From NCBI GenBank assembly GCA_021847165.1, contig JAJZUH010000095.1:1-7527 (forward strand): a stretch of 7,527 nt of DNA, read 5' to 3'. Shown here piece after piece: positions 1-6,208 of this stretch. The position numbers and the translations under genes are program-made. The DNA is from Pseudomonadota bacterium (GTDB lineage Bacteria; Pseudomonadota; Gammaproteobacteria; Burkholderiales; Gallionellaceae). Below the pieces are notes generated by a model. The model was given only the letters and a program-made list of their open reading frames with translations. It was not told the origin of the DNA and searched no databases. Every line of letters begins with the position of its first letter. Position 1 is the stretch's first letter.

Positions 1-93
1 GAACCGGCCTTCGACCTTGATGGCGCGCTGGCCAGGGCACGGCAAATGACCGGTCGCGACGATGCCGGCGCACACCTGAAGGAAAGCGAATGA
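1..93 (+). CDS. hoxF: HoxF C-terminal end (partial), NAD-reducing hydrogenase diaphorase subunit
   Basis: The window opens in an unbroken reading frame that gives 30 residues beginning EPAFDLDGAL and ending HLKESE, then a TGA at 91-93. The stop overlaps the hoxU start (ATGA), which is typical of a translationally coupled gene in the same operon. The tail resembles, from memory, the extreme C-terminus of HoxF, the flavin- and NAD-binding subunit that passes electrons between NAD(H) and the Fe-S relay in HoxU. No catalytic motif lies in the visible piece, so the identity rests mainly on its place immediately before hoxU, hoxY and hoxH in the standard hoxFUYH order. Confidence 0.72.
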   Translation, partial: EPAFDLDGALARARQMTGRDDAGAHLKESE

Positions 94-836
94 ATGAAAC
101 CTTCCAGCTCGACGGCGCCAGCGTTCCCTTCGAACCGGGACAAACCGTGATGCAGGCCGCACTGGCGGCCGGACATTACATACCGCACTTGTGCTACCAC
201 CCCGAGTTCAAGCCGCACGGCAGCTGCAAACTGTGTACGGTGAAGATCAACGGGCGCACGATGGCATCCTGCACCATGCCGGCCGAAGCCGACCTGAATG
301 TGGAGAGCGACATCGAGGAGCTGAACGCCCTGCGCCGCTCCCTGGTGCAGATGCTGTTCGCCGAAGGCAACCATTTCTGCCCGTCCTGCGAAAAGAGCGG
401 CAACTGCATGCTGCAGGCGCTGGGCTACGACCTTGAAGTTCACGCCACCGGCTTCCGCCACCTCTATCCGGACCGCCCGCTGGATGCAACCCACCCCGAC
501 ATCCTGCTCGATTTCAACCGCTGCATCCTGTGCGAATTGTGCGTACGCGCCTCCAGCGAGGTGGACGGAAAAAATGTATTCGCCCTGGCTGGACGCGGCA
601 TCACCAAACATCTGATCGTCAATGCAGAATCGGGATTGCTCAAGGACACCAGCATGGCGCTCACAGACAAGGCGATGCAAGTCTGTCCGGTCGGCGTGAT
701 CCTGCCCAAGCGTGTCGGTTTCAGCGTGCCCATTGGCGAACGCCGCTATGACCAGCGGCCGATCAGTGAACAGGCACTGGATGATGCGCCACGCCAACCT
801 GTCCGCGGTGATGGCTGTGCCGCCTGCGAGGAGTGA
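90..836 (+). CDS. hoxU: HoxU, diaphorase Fe-S subunit of NAD-linked bidirectional hydrogenase
   Basis: A 248-aa protein homologous to the N-terminal part of NuoG of respiratory complex I. It relays electrons between HoxF (FMN/NAD) and HoxY in the cytoplasmic Hox complex. Visible cluster ligands, in order: a plant-ferredoxin-type [2Fe-2S] set C35, C46, C49, C61; a His-Cys set H95, C97, C100, C106 in GNHFCPSCEKSGNC for a [4Fe-4S] cluster; and C145, C148, C151 with C199 (VCPVG) for a second [4Fe-4S] cluster. The ATG at 90 overlaps the hoxF stop by 4 bases, and the next gene, hoxY, starts one base after the stop. Length is close to the roughly 235-240 aa I recall for HoxU. The C-terminus carries a short tail ending in CAACEE (C243, C246), which I do not recall as a family feature. 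Identity is firm from motifs and neighbours. Confidence 0.95.
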   Translation: MNETFQLDGASVPFEPGQTVMQAALAAGHYIPHLCYHPEFKPHGSCKLCTVKINGRTMASCTMPAEADLNVESDIEELNALRRSLVQMLFAEGNHFCPSCEKSGNCMLQALGYDLEVHATGFRHLYPDRPLDATHPDILLDFNRCILCELCVRASSEVDGKNVFALAGRGITKHLIVNAESGLLKDTSMALTDKAMQVCPVGVILPKRVGFSVPIGERRYDQRPISEQALDDAPRQPVRGDGCAACEE

Positions 837-837
837 C

Positions 838-1377
838 ATGAGCAAGAAACTGCGCGTCGCCACCACATCGCTCGCTGGCTGCTTCGGCTGCCACATGTCC
901 TTCCTCGATATCGACGAACGCCTGCTGGCCCTGCTCGATCTGGTCGAATTCGATCGTTCCCCGATCACCGACATCAAGCATTGCGGCCCCTGCGACATTG
1001 GCATCGTCGAAGGCGGTGTCTGCAATGCAGAGAATGTGCACGTGCTGCACGAGTTTCGCAAAAACTGCAAGATACTGATCGCCATCGGCGCCTGCGCCAT
1101 CAATGGCGGCTTGCCTGCGCAACGCAACCATCTCGATCTCGGTTCCTGCCTGACCGAGGTATATCTCACCGAACCGGGACTGGCACACGGCCACATCCCG
1201 AACGATCCGGAGCTGCCGCTGCCGCTGGACAAGGTGCATCCCTTGCACGAAGTGGTGAAGATCGATTACTTCATTCCGGGTTGTCCGCCTTCCGCCGACG
1301 CCATCTGGAAATTCCTCACCGACCTCATCGCCGGCAAGACGCCTGAGCTGGGGCATGATTTGATTAAGTATGATTGA
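838..1377 (+). CDS. hoxY: HoxY, small subunit of NAD-linked [NiFe]-hydrogenase
   Basis: A 179-aa short-type [NiFe]-hydrogenase small subunit. It holds the proximal [4Fe-4S] cluster that connects the Ni-Fe site in HoxH to the HoxU/HoxF diaphorase. Probable ligands are C15 and C18 (AGCFGCHMS), C86 (IGACAINGG) and C149 (PGCPPS). The conserved EGGVCN stretch (E58-N63) is present. There is no twin-arginine signal and no C-terminal domain for medial and distal clusters, as expected for a cytoplasmic HoxY. The ATG at 838 follows GCGAGGAG and lies one base after the hoxU stop, giving the expected MSKKLRVATTSLAGC start. An in-frame upstream start at 712 would run inside hoxU and was not used. A 93-base gap with a palindromic repeat separates it from hoxH. 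Confidence 0.96.
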   Translation: MSKKLRVATTSLAGCFGCHMSFLDIDERLLALLDLVEFDRSPITDIKHCGPCDIGIVEGGVCNAENVHVLHEFRKNCKILIAIGACAINGGLPAQRNHLDLGSCLTEVYLTEPGLAHGHIPNDPELPLPLDKVHPLHEVVKIDYFIPGCPPSADAIWKFLTDLIAGKTPELGHDLIKYD

Positions 1378-1387
1378 AATACATTTG

Positions 1388-1456
1388 GCCACAGAGATCA
1401 CGGAGCACACAGAGAAAGGCTGCGAAGCGCTCTATGGTCCCTGTGTATCTGGTGGC
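1388..1456. repeat. Imperfect palindromic CACAGAG-type intergenic repeat between hoxY and hoxH
   Basis: Two arms of about 27 bases (1388-1414 and 1430-1456) are imperfect reverse complements, about 20 matches by hand alignment with small gaps, around a 15-base loop. The left arm is itself built from degenerate 9-10 base units: CACAGAGAT, CACGGAGCA, CACAGAGAAA. The ends GCCAC and GTGGC pair exactly. From memory, CACAGAG-rich palindromes recur between genes in many beta- and gammaproteobacterial genomes as REP- or MITE-like elements. Here it fills nearly all of the only sizeable gap inside the hox operon. Transcribed, it would fold into a hairpin between the hoxY and hoxH messages. Whether it has a function is unknown. 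Confidence 0.7.
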
Positions 1457-1470
1457 AAAGGATTTTGAAT

Positions 1471-2958
1471 ATGGCTAATGATCTGGAAACCGCCGCCCAC
1501 CCCGAGAACCTGCGCCGCGTGGCCATCGATCCGGTCTCGCGCGTCGAAGGCCACGGCAAGGTGACGCTGCTGCTGGACGAGAACGACCGCGTGCATCAGG
1601 TGAGGCTGCACATTGTCGAATTCCGCGGCTTCGAGAAATTCATCCAGGGCCGACCCTACTGGGAAGCGCCGGTGATGGTGCAGCGGCTGTGCGGCATCTG
1701 CCCGGTCAGCCATCATCTGGCGGCATCCAAGGCGATGGACATGATCGTGGGTGCCACGCTCACGCCGACAGCCGAGAAGGTGCGTCGCCTGATGCACTAC
1801 GGCCAGATACTGCAGTCGCATGCGCTGCATTTCTTCCACCTGTGCTCGCCCGACCTGCTTTTCGGTTTCGATTCGGAGGTGGCGAAGCGCAACATTGTCG
1901 GTATCGTCGCCGCCTATCCGGACATCGCAAAACAGGGCGTGCTGCTGCGCAAATTCGGGCAGGAGGTGATCCGCATCACTGCAGGAAAACGTATCCATGG
2001 CACCGGCTCCATCCCGGGCGGGGTGAACAAGAACGTGAGCGTCGATGAGCGCGACTACCTGCTGCAAGACATCGAACAGATCGTGGCCTGGAGCCAGTCA
2101 TCGGTCGGCATCGCCAGGCAGCTGTTCGAACAGAATCTCGATCTCTACAACAACTTCGGCCGCTTCAAGGCGCACACGCTCAACATGGTGCGCAAAGATG
2201 GCGCACTCGATCTGTACCACGGAGGCTTGCGCGCACGCGACATGGATGGCAGGACGCTGTTCGACCATTACGATTACAGCCATTACTGGGATGTGATCTT
2301 CGAGGACGTGAAAACCTGGTCGTACATGAAATTTCCCTTCCTGCGCAGCCTGGGACCGGAAAACGGCTGGTATCGCGTGGGACCGCTCTCGCGCGTGACG
2401 CAGTGCGATTTCATTCCCACCCCGCTGGCCGATCGGGCACGCCAGGAATTCATGGCCTTCAACGGCGGCTCTGCAATGGGGGCGACGCTGGGCTTCCACT
2501 GGGCGCGCATGATCGAGATGCTGCACTCTGCCGAAGTGATCCGCGACCTGCTGCACGACCCCGACCTGCAAGGCAGCGACCTGCTCAGCAAGGGGGCGCG
2601 GCAGGAACGCGGCGTGGGCGTGATCGAAGCGCCGCGCGGTACCTTGATCCACCACTACAAGGTGGACGACAACGACCAGATCGTGCGCTGCAACCTGATC
2701 GTTTCCACCACCCACAACAACCAGGCGATGAACGAGGCCATCCGCCAGGTTGCGCGCCAATACATCGACGGCCGCCGCCTGACCGAAGGATTGCTCAACC
2801 ACATCGAAGTTGCCATCCGCGCCTTCGACCCCTGCTTGTCCTGCGCCACCCATGCGCTGGGCAAGATGCCGCTGGAAGTGGAACTGCTGGATGCTGCGGG
2901 CGGGCGCGTGGATGTGCTGACGCGCTCATCCGACGGTTCTTTCAGCTGCGCTGCCTGA
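1471..2958 (+). CDS. hoxH: HoxH, large (Ni-Fe active site) subunit of NAD-linked hydrogenase
   Basis: A 495-aa catalytic subunit that cleaves or forms H2 at a Ni-Fe(CN)2CO centre. Nickel-ligating motifs are at both ends: RLCGICPVSHH with C74 and C77, and DPCLSCATH with C455 and C458. H461 marks the expected processing site, leaving a 34-residue C-terminal propeptide (ALGKMPL... to SCAA) to be removed by HoxW. The early DPVSRVEGHGK motif is also typical. The start is the ATG at 1471, because AAAGGA lies about 8 bases upstream (1457-1462). A TTG at 1465 in the same frame would add two residues and place the start too close to that site. The stop shares its last base with the hoxW start. The propeptide seems longer than the 24 or so residues I recall for C. 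necator HoxH. Confidence 0.97.
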   Translation: MANDLETAAHPENLRRVAIDPVSRVEGHGKVTLLLDENDRVHQVRLHIVEFRGFEKFIQGRPYWEAPVMVQRLCGICPVSHHLAASKAMDMIVGATLTPTAEKVRRLMHYGQILQSHALHFFHLCSPDLLFGFDSEVAKRNIVGIVAAYPDIAKQGVLLRKFGQEVIRITAGKRIHGTGSIPGGVNKNVSVDERDYLLQDIEQIVAWSQSSVGIARQLFEQNLDLYNNFGRFKAHTLNMVRKDGALDLYHGGLRARDMDGRTLFDHYDYSHYWDVIFEDVKTWSYMKFPFLRSLGPENGWYRVGPLSRVTQCDFIPTPLADRARQEFMAFNGGSAMGATLGFHWARMIEMLHSAEVIRDLLHDPDLQGSDLLSKGARQERGVGVIEAPRGTLIHHYKVDDNDQIVRCNLIVSTTHNNQAMNEAIRQVARQYIDGRRLTEGLLNHIEVAIRAFDPCLSCATHALGKMPLEVELLDAAGGRVDVLTRSSDGSFSCAA

Positions 2959-3425
2959 TGCCCGCCCCCCTGCTCGTCTTCGCCATCGGCAACGAATCGC
3001 GCGGCGACGACGCGCTGGCCCCACTGCTGCTGCGACAGCTCGCAGCGCAAGATTTCCCCCACGCCGAGTTCATCGAGGATTTCCAGTTGCAGATCGAGCA
3101 CGTGACCGACCTGTCCGGGCGTGATGCCATCCTGTTCGTGGATGCAGACATGTCCTGTGCAGCTCCATGTCTGCTGCAACCCATCATCGCTGCGCACGAC
3201 CATAGTTACACCAGCCACGCCATGACGCCCCATTCCCTGCTGCATGCATTCCACCAGTTCTACGGCAAAGCAGCTCCGCCCAGCTACCTGCTACGCATTC
3301 GCGGGTATGGATTTGAATTGGGAGAAGGATTGAGTCCGGAAGCGGAAACGAATTTGCAGCAGGCTGGGGCGAAGGCGCAAGAGTGGATTGCTGAAGCAGG
3401 AACAGTCAGGGCAATACTTGACTAA
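2958..3425 (+). CDS. hoxW: HoxW, HoxH-specific hydrogenase maturation endopeptidase
   Basis: A 155-aa protein of the HybD/HyaD/HycI hydrogenase maturation protease family (peptidase family M52). It should cleave HoxH after H461 once nickel is inserted. The start MPAPLLVFAIGNESRGDD matches the family opening GN-x4-D(D/E): G11, N12, D17, D18. D62 in LFVDADMS and H87 or H92 in SHAMTPHSLL are good candidates, together with D18, for the three metal-sensing positions known from HybD (E16, D62, H93). The ATG overlaps the hoxH stop by one base (TGATG), so the two are probably translationally coupled. A longer open frame from 2403 runs out of phase through hoxH and is not part of this gene. Position directly after hoxH supports assignment as HoxW rather than the protease of the other hydrogenase. 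Confidence 0.92.
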   Translation: MPAPLLVFAIGNESRGDDALAPLLLRQLAAQDFPHAEFIEDFQLQIEHVTDLSGRDAILFVDADMSCAAPCLLQPIIAAHDHSYTSHAMTPHSLLHAFHQFYGKAAPPSYLLRIRGYGFELGEGLSPEAETNLQQAGAKAQEWIAEAGTVRAILD

Positions 3426-3445
3426 TATACTGCGAAATGTATAGT
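3418..3445 (+). promoter_or_regulatory. Predicted sigma70-type promoter overlapping the hoxW stop codon
   Basis: TTGACT at 3418-3423 (-35, five of six consensus matches) and TATAGT at 3440-3445 (-10, five of six) are separated by 16 bases. Transcription would begin near 3452 and read toward the gene at 3618, leaving an untranslated leader of about 165 bases. The -35 box sits on the last codons and stop of hoxW. No obvious terminator separates hoxW from this point, so read-through from the hox operon is also possible. Prediction from sequence only. Confidence 0.5.
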
Positions 3446-3617
3446 GGAAACACGCAATCTGTAACGGCACTCAGACTTCCAAGCATGCATCGTTCAGTAC
3501 TACGCTCTGAATTGATTGCGGCAGATGCTTTGCGATGAATCAGAAAAATCGAGCTTTTGCATGTGCCAGTAACTCCGCGCAGTTTTGGTAATAACTGCTG
3601 AAGAAATGGAGGATGAT

Positions 3618-4028
3618 ATGGCGGCATTTTTCGGTATCGACGAACTCAAAGCGCAAGGCTTCATCGACAAGAGCGTAGTGTGTTTTCCTCATTCTCCAGA
3701 TGGAAAGACAGACTTGCACGCTGTCGTTTCCCCCATCAGAAACGAAGACATCGTATTCATCAAGCACTGCACACATCAACTCAGTCTGCATATCAAAGCA
3801 GTCGGAATTGTGCAGTCCGATTATCCAATCGAAAGCGATTTGGGCACATGCTTGCCGGTTAAATGGGTGTGGCAGGGCGAAAAAGTGCCCGTAAATACGG
3901 ATGAAGTATTTTCGCTATGCGGCGAAGTACTTTACGAGGAGTTCAATATCTCGGTGCAAAGAGAAATCATCGATTTGTTGCCTGGCAAATACCGATTGCC
4001 AGAGTATGGAAATGCACACGTTTCATGA
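3618..4028 (+). CDS. Hypothetical protein, possible PUA/EVE-like small domain
   Basis: A 136-aa soluble-looking protein that I cannot assign. The ATG at 3618 is chosen because GGAGG (3608-3612) lies five bases upstream. Earlier in-frame candidates (TTG 3585, ATG 3606) lack such a site. No signal peptide, membrane segment or Cys-pair metal motif is visible. The central part (about residues 42-90) has the pattern EDIVFIKH ... IKAVGIVQSDYP ... LPVKWVWQGEK: a hydrophobic strand, then a Gly-Ile-Val strand with a short acidic turn, then a PVKW(V/L) strand. This recalls PUA/EVE-like beta-barrel domains found in modified-base readers and some defence proteins, but the resemblance is from memory and weak. 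The C-terminus (YEEFNISVQREIIDLLPGKY) looks helical. GC content is well below the hydrogenase genes on both sides, suggesting separate acquisition. A membrane mini-gene follows 63 bases downstream. Confidence 0.72.
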   Translation: MAAFFGIDELKAQGFIDKSVVCFPHSPDGKTDLHAVVSPIRNEDIVFIKHCTHQLSLHIKAVGIVQSDYPIESDLGTCLPVKWVWQGEKVPVNTDEVFSLCGEVLYEEFNISVQREIIDLLPGKYRLPEYGNAHVS

Positions 4029-4091
4029 TTCATGGTTTACGGCTTGGACGCTCTCGCAAAGGTTGTAATTATTTGTGCGAAGGAGGCTGTC

Positions 4092-4181
4092 ATGAGTAGC
4101 ATATGGCTCAGCGTTTCGACCTTCATCGTTATCGTTCTGTCACTTTTTATGGTGGGCGTTTTATTTTTTGCTGCACACTGA
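4092..4181 (+). CDS. 29-aa single-pass membrane mini-protein of unknown function
   Basis: A 30-codon reading frame (stop included), too short for usual ORF cut-offs. It is preceded by AAGGAGG at 4080-4086, five bases before the ATG, a near-perfect Shine-Dalgarno sequence. The peptide begins MSSIWLSVSTF and ends LFFAAH. Residues 4-28 are almost wholly hydrophobic, long enough for one transmembrane helix, with no charged residue other than the final His29. It lies 63 bases after the hypothetical gene on the same strand and may be co-transcribed with it. Small membrane proteins of this form often stabilise larger membrane complexes (CydX and KdpF are known examples), but the sequence matches neither and no partner can be named. 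The ribosome-binding site and hydrophobic composition argue for a real gene; conservation is untested. Confidence 0.6.
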   Translation: MSSIWLSVSTFIVIVLSLFMVGVLFFAAH

Positions 4182-4207
4182 TGCCTGCTTACGAAGTGTG
4201 GAAAGTT

Positions 4208-4232
4208 TGAAGCATAGTTTTCTATAGCTTCA
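4208..4232 (+). repeat. Stem-loop downstream of the membrane mini-gene
   Basis: TGAAGC-ATAG, a TTTT loop, and CTAT-A-GCTTCA form a 10-bp stem with a single bulged A, starting 26 bases after the mini-gene stop. No U-rich tract follows, so it is not a classic intrinsic terminator for the + strand. It could protect or end the short transcript by another route. The rest of the 4182-4394 stretch shows no gene I can support. Confidence 0.45.
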
Positions 4233-4394
4233 TGCGGGCACTTGAAGAGCGAATTTAATCGAAAGCTCCTGTGCGCTGCTTGGCATGCGCTTGTTTGACG
4301 CAAGCCCTGCCCACGACACAGCCGCGGAATGACGGTCAACCATAATAGAGACGGTTTGGACCGATTTTTGTCTGCAAGACAAGATAGATGAGAC

Positions 4395-4418
4395 GGCGAT
4401 GGCCGAACAGCCATCGCC
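4395..4418 (-). terminator. Hairpin just past the hynL stop, probable end of the - strand operon
   Basis: GGCGATGGC (4395-4403) and GCCATCGCC (4410-4418) form a perfect 9-bp GC-rich stem around a 6-base loop. It begins eight bases beyond the hynL stop codon on the - strand. Neither strand has a strong U-run after the stem, so termination may be weak or Rho-assisted. A smaller 6-bp hairpin (TTGTCT GCA AGACAA, 4368-4382) lies next to it. Position at the meeting point of two convergent transcription units suggests a shared barrier. Confidence 0.5.
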
Positions 4419-4426
4419 ACGAGAAG

Positions 4427-6208
4427 TTAAACCACCTTCACCTGCACCAGCTCTTCCCCGTTCGGGTCGGTGACATGCACTGCGCAGGCGATGCAGGGGT
4501 CGAAGCTGTGGACGGTGCGCAGGATCTCGATGGGTTGTTTGGCGTCGTGCAGCTGATGGCCTTTCAGCGCCCCCTCGTAAGGTCCCTGATTGCCCTGTGC
4601 ATCGCGCGGACCGGCGTTCCAGGTGCTGGGCACGATGGCCTGATAGTTGTCGATCTTCTGGTCCTTGATGACGATCCAGTGCGACAGTGCGCCGCGCGGC
4701 GCCTCCATGACCCCCACCCCTTGCGCATGGCTGGGCCAGGATGACGGCTCCCATTTCGTTTCGTTGAAGGTCCTGATATCGCCGGCCTTGATATTGGCGA
4801 CCAGTTGGTCGTACCAGCCCTGCATCGCATCGGCGACGATCTTGGTTTCCAGCGTACGTGCCGCCGTCCTACCCAGCGTCGAATACAGCGCCTGCACCGG
4901 CACATCGAGTTTTTTCAGCGTCATGCCGACCAGTTCCCTGGTCTGTTCGTGGCCCGATGCATACAGCATCAGCACGCGCGCCAGCGGTCCCACCTCCACC
5001 GCCTTGCCTTTCCAGCGCGGCGATTTCAGCCAGGAATACTCCTTGTCCACATCCAGGTAGTCGTAAGGTGGTTTCGGCCCGGTGTAATCCAGCTTGGTCT
5101 CGCCCTTGTAAGGATGCAGCCCCTGATCCTTGCCCACCGAATAATCGTACCAGGCATGACTGACGAACTCCTGTATCTCACCTTCCGCATCCATATCGAT
5201 AGGATGGATCTTGCTCAGGTCGCGATCCAGTATCACGCCGGAAGGAATCAGGTAGGAAGACGGATCGGACATCCCCTTGGCCGGGAAATCCCCGAAAGTG
5301 AGGAAGTTGCCGACGCCCTCGCCCTGCCTGAACCAGTCCTTGTAGAACCCGGCGATGGCCAGCGTATCCGGCACGTAGACCTGATCGACGAAGCTGCGCA
5401 TCTGGTTGATCGCGTTCTGCACCGTTTGCAGCCCGACCACATTGAGCGCAGTGCCGGAATTCCCGCCGTGGAAATGCGGGCCGTTGCCCTGGCCCGGATG
5501 GTTGGGGTCGATACTGATCGCACAGGGAACGCCGCCAACCAGGAACATCGGATGCGGATTCTTGCCGCCGAACACGGCATGCAGTTTCACCACGTCGCGC
5601 TGCCAGGCCAGCGCGTCCAGATAATGGGCCACCGCCATGAGGTTCGCCTCGGGCGGCAGCTTGTAGGCCGGATGTCCCCAGTAGCCATTGGCGAAGATGC
5701 CCAGTTGGCCGGCATCGACGAAGCCTTTCAGTTTCTTCTGCACATCGCTGAAATATCCCGGCGACGATTTGGCATAACCGGACAGGCTTTGCGCCAGCGC
5801 AGAAGTCGCCTTGGGATCGGCCTTCAGCGCCGAGACCACATCCACCCAGTCCAGCGCATGCAGATGGTAGAAGTGCATTACGTGATCGTGGATGTACTGC
5901 GCTCCGATCATCATGTTGCGGATCAGCTGCGCGTTGCTCGGCACTTCGATCTTCAGCGCGTTTTCCACTGCGCGTACCGATGCGATGCCATGCACCAGCG
6001 TACACACGCCGCAGATGCGCTGCGCGAATGCCCAGGCTTCGCGCGGGTCGCGTCCGCGCAGGATGATCTCGATCCCGCGCACCATGGTCCCGGCCGATGA
6101 GGCGCGGGTGATGCGGCCCGAGGCATCGGTCTCCGCCTCGATACGCAGATGCCCTTCGATGCGGGTGACCGGATCGACGATGACGCGACGTGCAGCGGGT
6201 TCGTTCAT
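4427..6208 (-). CDS. hynL: Isp-type [NiFe]-hydrogenase large subunit (HynL/HupL-like)
   Basis: A 593-aa catalytic subunit of a membrane-coupled uptake-type hydrogenase, clearly different from HoxH. Nickel-site motifs are RICGVCTLVHG near the N-terminus (C66, C69) and DPCIACAVH near the C-terminus (C572, C575, H578). The 15-residue tail after H578 (VTDPNGEELVQVKVV) is the usual short propeptide of group 1 large subunits. DPVTRIEGHLRIE (residues 12-24) and WNAGPRDAQG are further family signatures, and the length fits the 560-600 aa of HyaB/HybC/HupL. The start ATG overlaps the isp2 stop by four bases (ATGA). The matching small subunit hynS is not in the window; by known Isp operon order it should lie upstream of isp1. 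This subunit has no export signal of its own and would be carried by its small-subunit partner. The cognate protease is not next to it here. Confidence 0.93.
   Translation of the reverse strand: MNEPAARRVIVDPVTRIEGHLRIEAETDASGRITRASSAGTMVRGIEIILRGRDPREAWAFAQRICGVCTLVHGIASVRAVENALKIEVPSNAQLIRNMMIGAQYIHDHVMHFYHLHALDWVDVVSALKADPKATSALAQSLSGYAKSSPGYFSDVQKKLKGFVDAGQLGIFANGYWGHPAYKLPPEANLMAVAHYLDALAWQRDVVKLHAVFGGKNPHPMFLVGGVPCAISIDPNHPGQGNGPHFHGGNSGTALNVVGLQTVQNAINQMRSFVDQVYVPDTLAIAGFYKDWFRQGEGVGNFLTFGDFPAKGMSDPSSYLIPSGVILDRDLSKIHPIDMDAEGEIQEFVSHAWYDYSVGKDQGLHPYKGETKLDYTGPKPPYDYLDVDKEYSWLKSPRWKGKAVEVGPLARVLMLYASGHEQTRELVGMTLKKLDVPVQALYSTLGRTAARTLETKIVADAMQGWYDQLVANIKAGDIRTFNETKWEPSSWPSHAQGVGVMEAPRGALSHWIVIKDQKIDNYQAIVPSTWNAGPRDAQGNQGPYEGALKGHQLHDAKQPIEILRTVHSFDPCIACAVHVTDPNGEELVQVKVV

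Noticed and set aside
712..837. Extended N-terminus for HoxY from the in-frame start at 712
   Set aside because: The extension lies wholly inside hoxU, whereas the start at 838 has a ribosome-binding site and gives the normal HoxY N-terminus.
1388..1456. CRISPR-like or tandem repeat array
   Set aside because: The 9-10 base units occur only a few times, are degenerate and belong to one palindrome; there are no spacers.
3437..3538. A 33-codon ATG reading frame in the leader of the hypothetical gene
   Set aside because: It lacks a Shine-Dalgarno site, its ATG falls inside the predicted -10 region, and the peptide matches nothing I recognise.
4044..4069. Possible separate promoter for the mini-gene (TTGGAC / TGTAAT)
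   Set aside because: The -35 match is poor and the spacer is only 14 bases, too short for a normal sigma70 promoter.
4037..4420. A 127-codon - strand frame across the island, possible transposase remnant
   Set aside because: No transposase motif, no terminal inverted repeats and no ribosome-binding site could be seen.
4805..6100. A 431-codon + strand open frame opposite hynL
   Set aside because: It is a GC-driven shadow of hynL with His/Arg/Gln-rich low-sense protein; the - strand frame holds all hydrogenase motifs.
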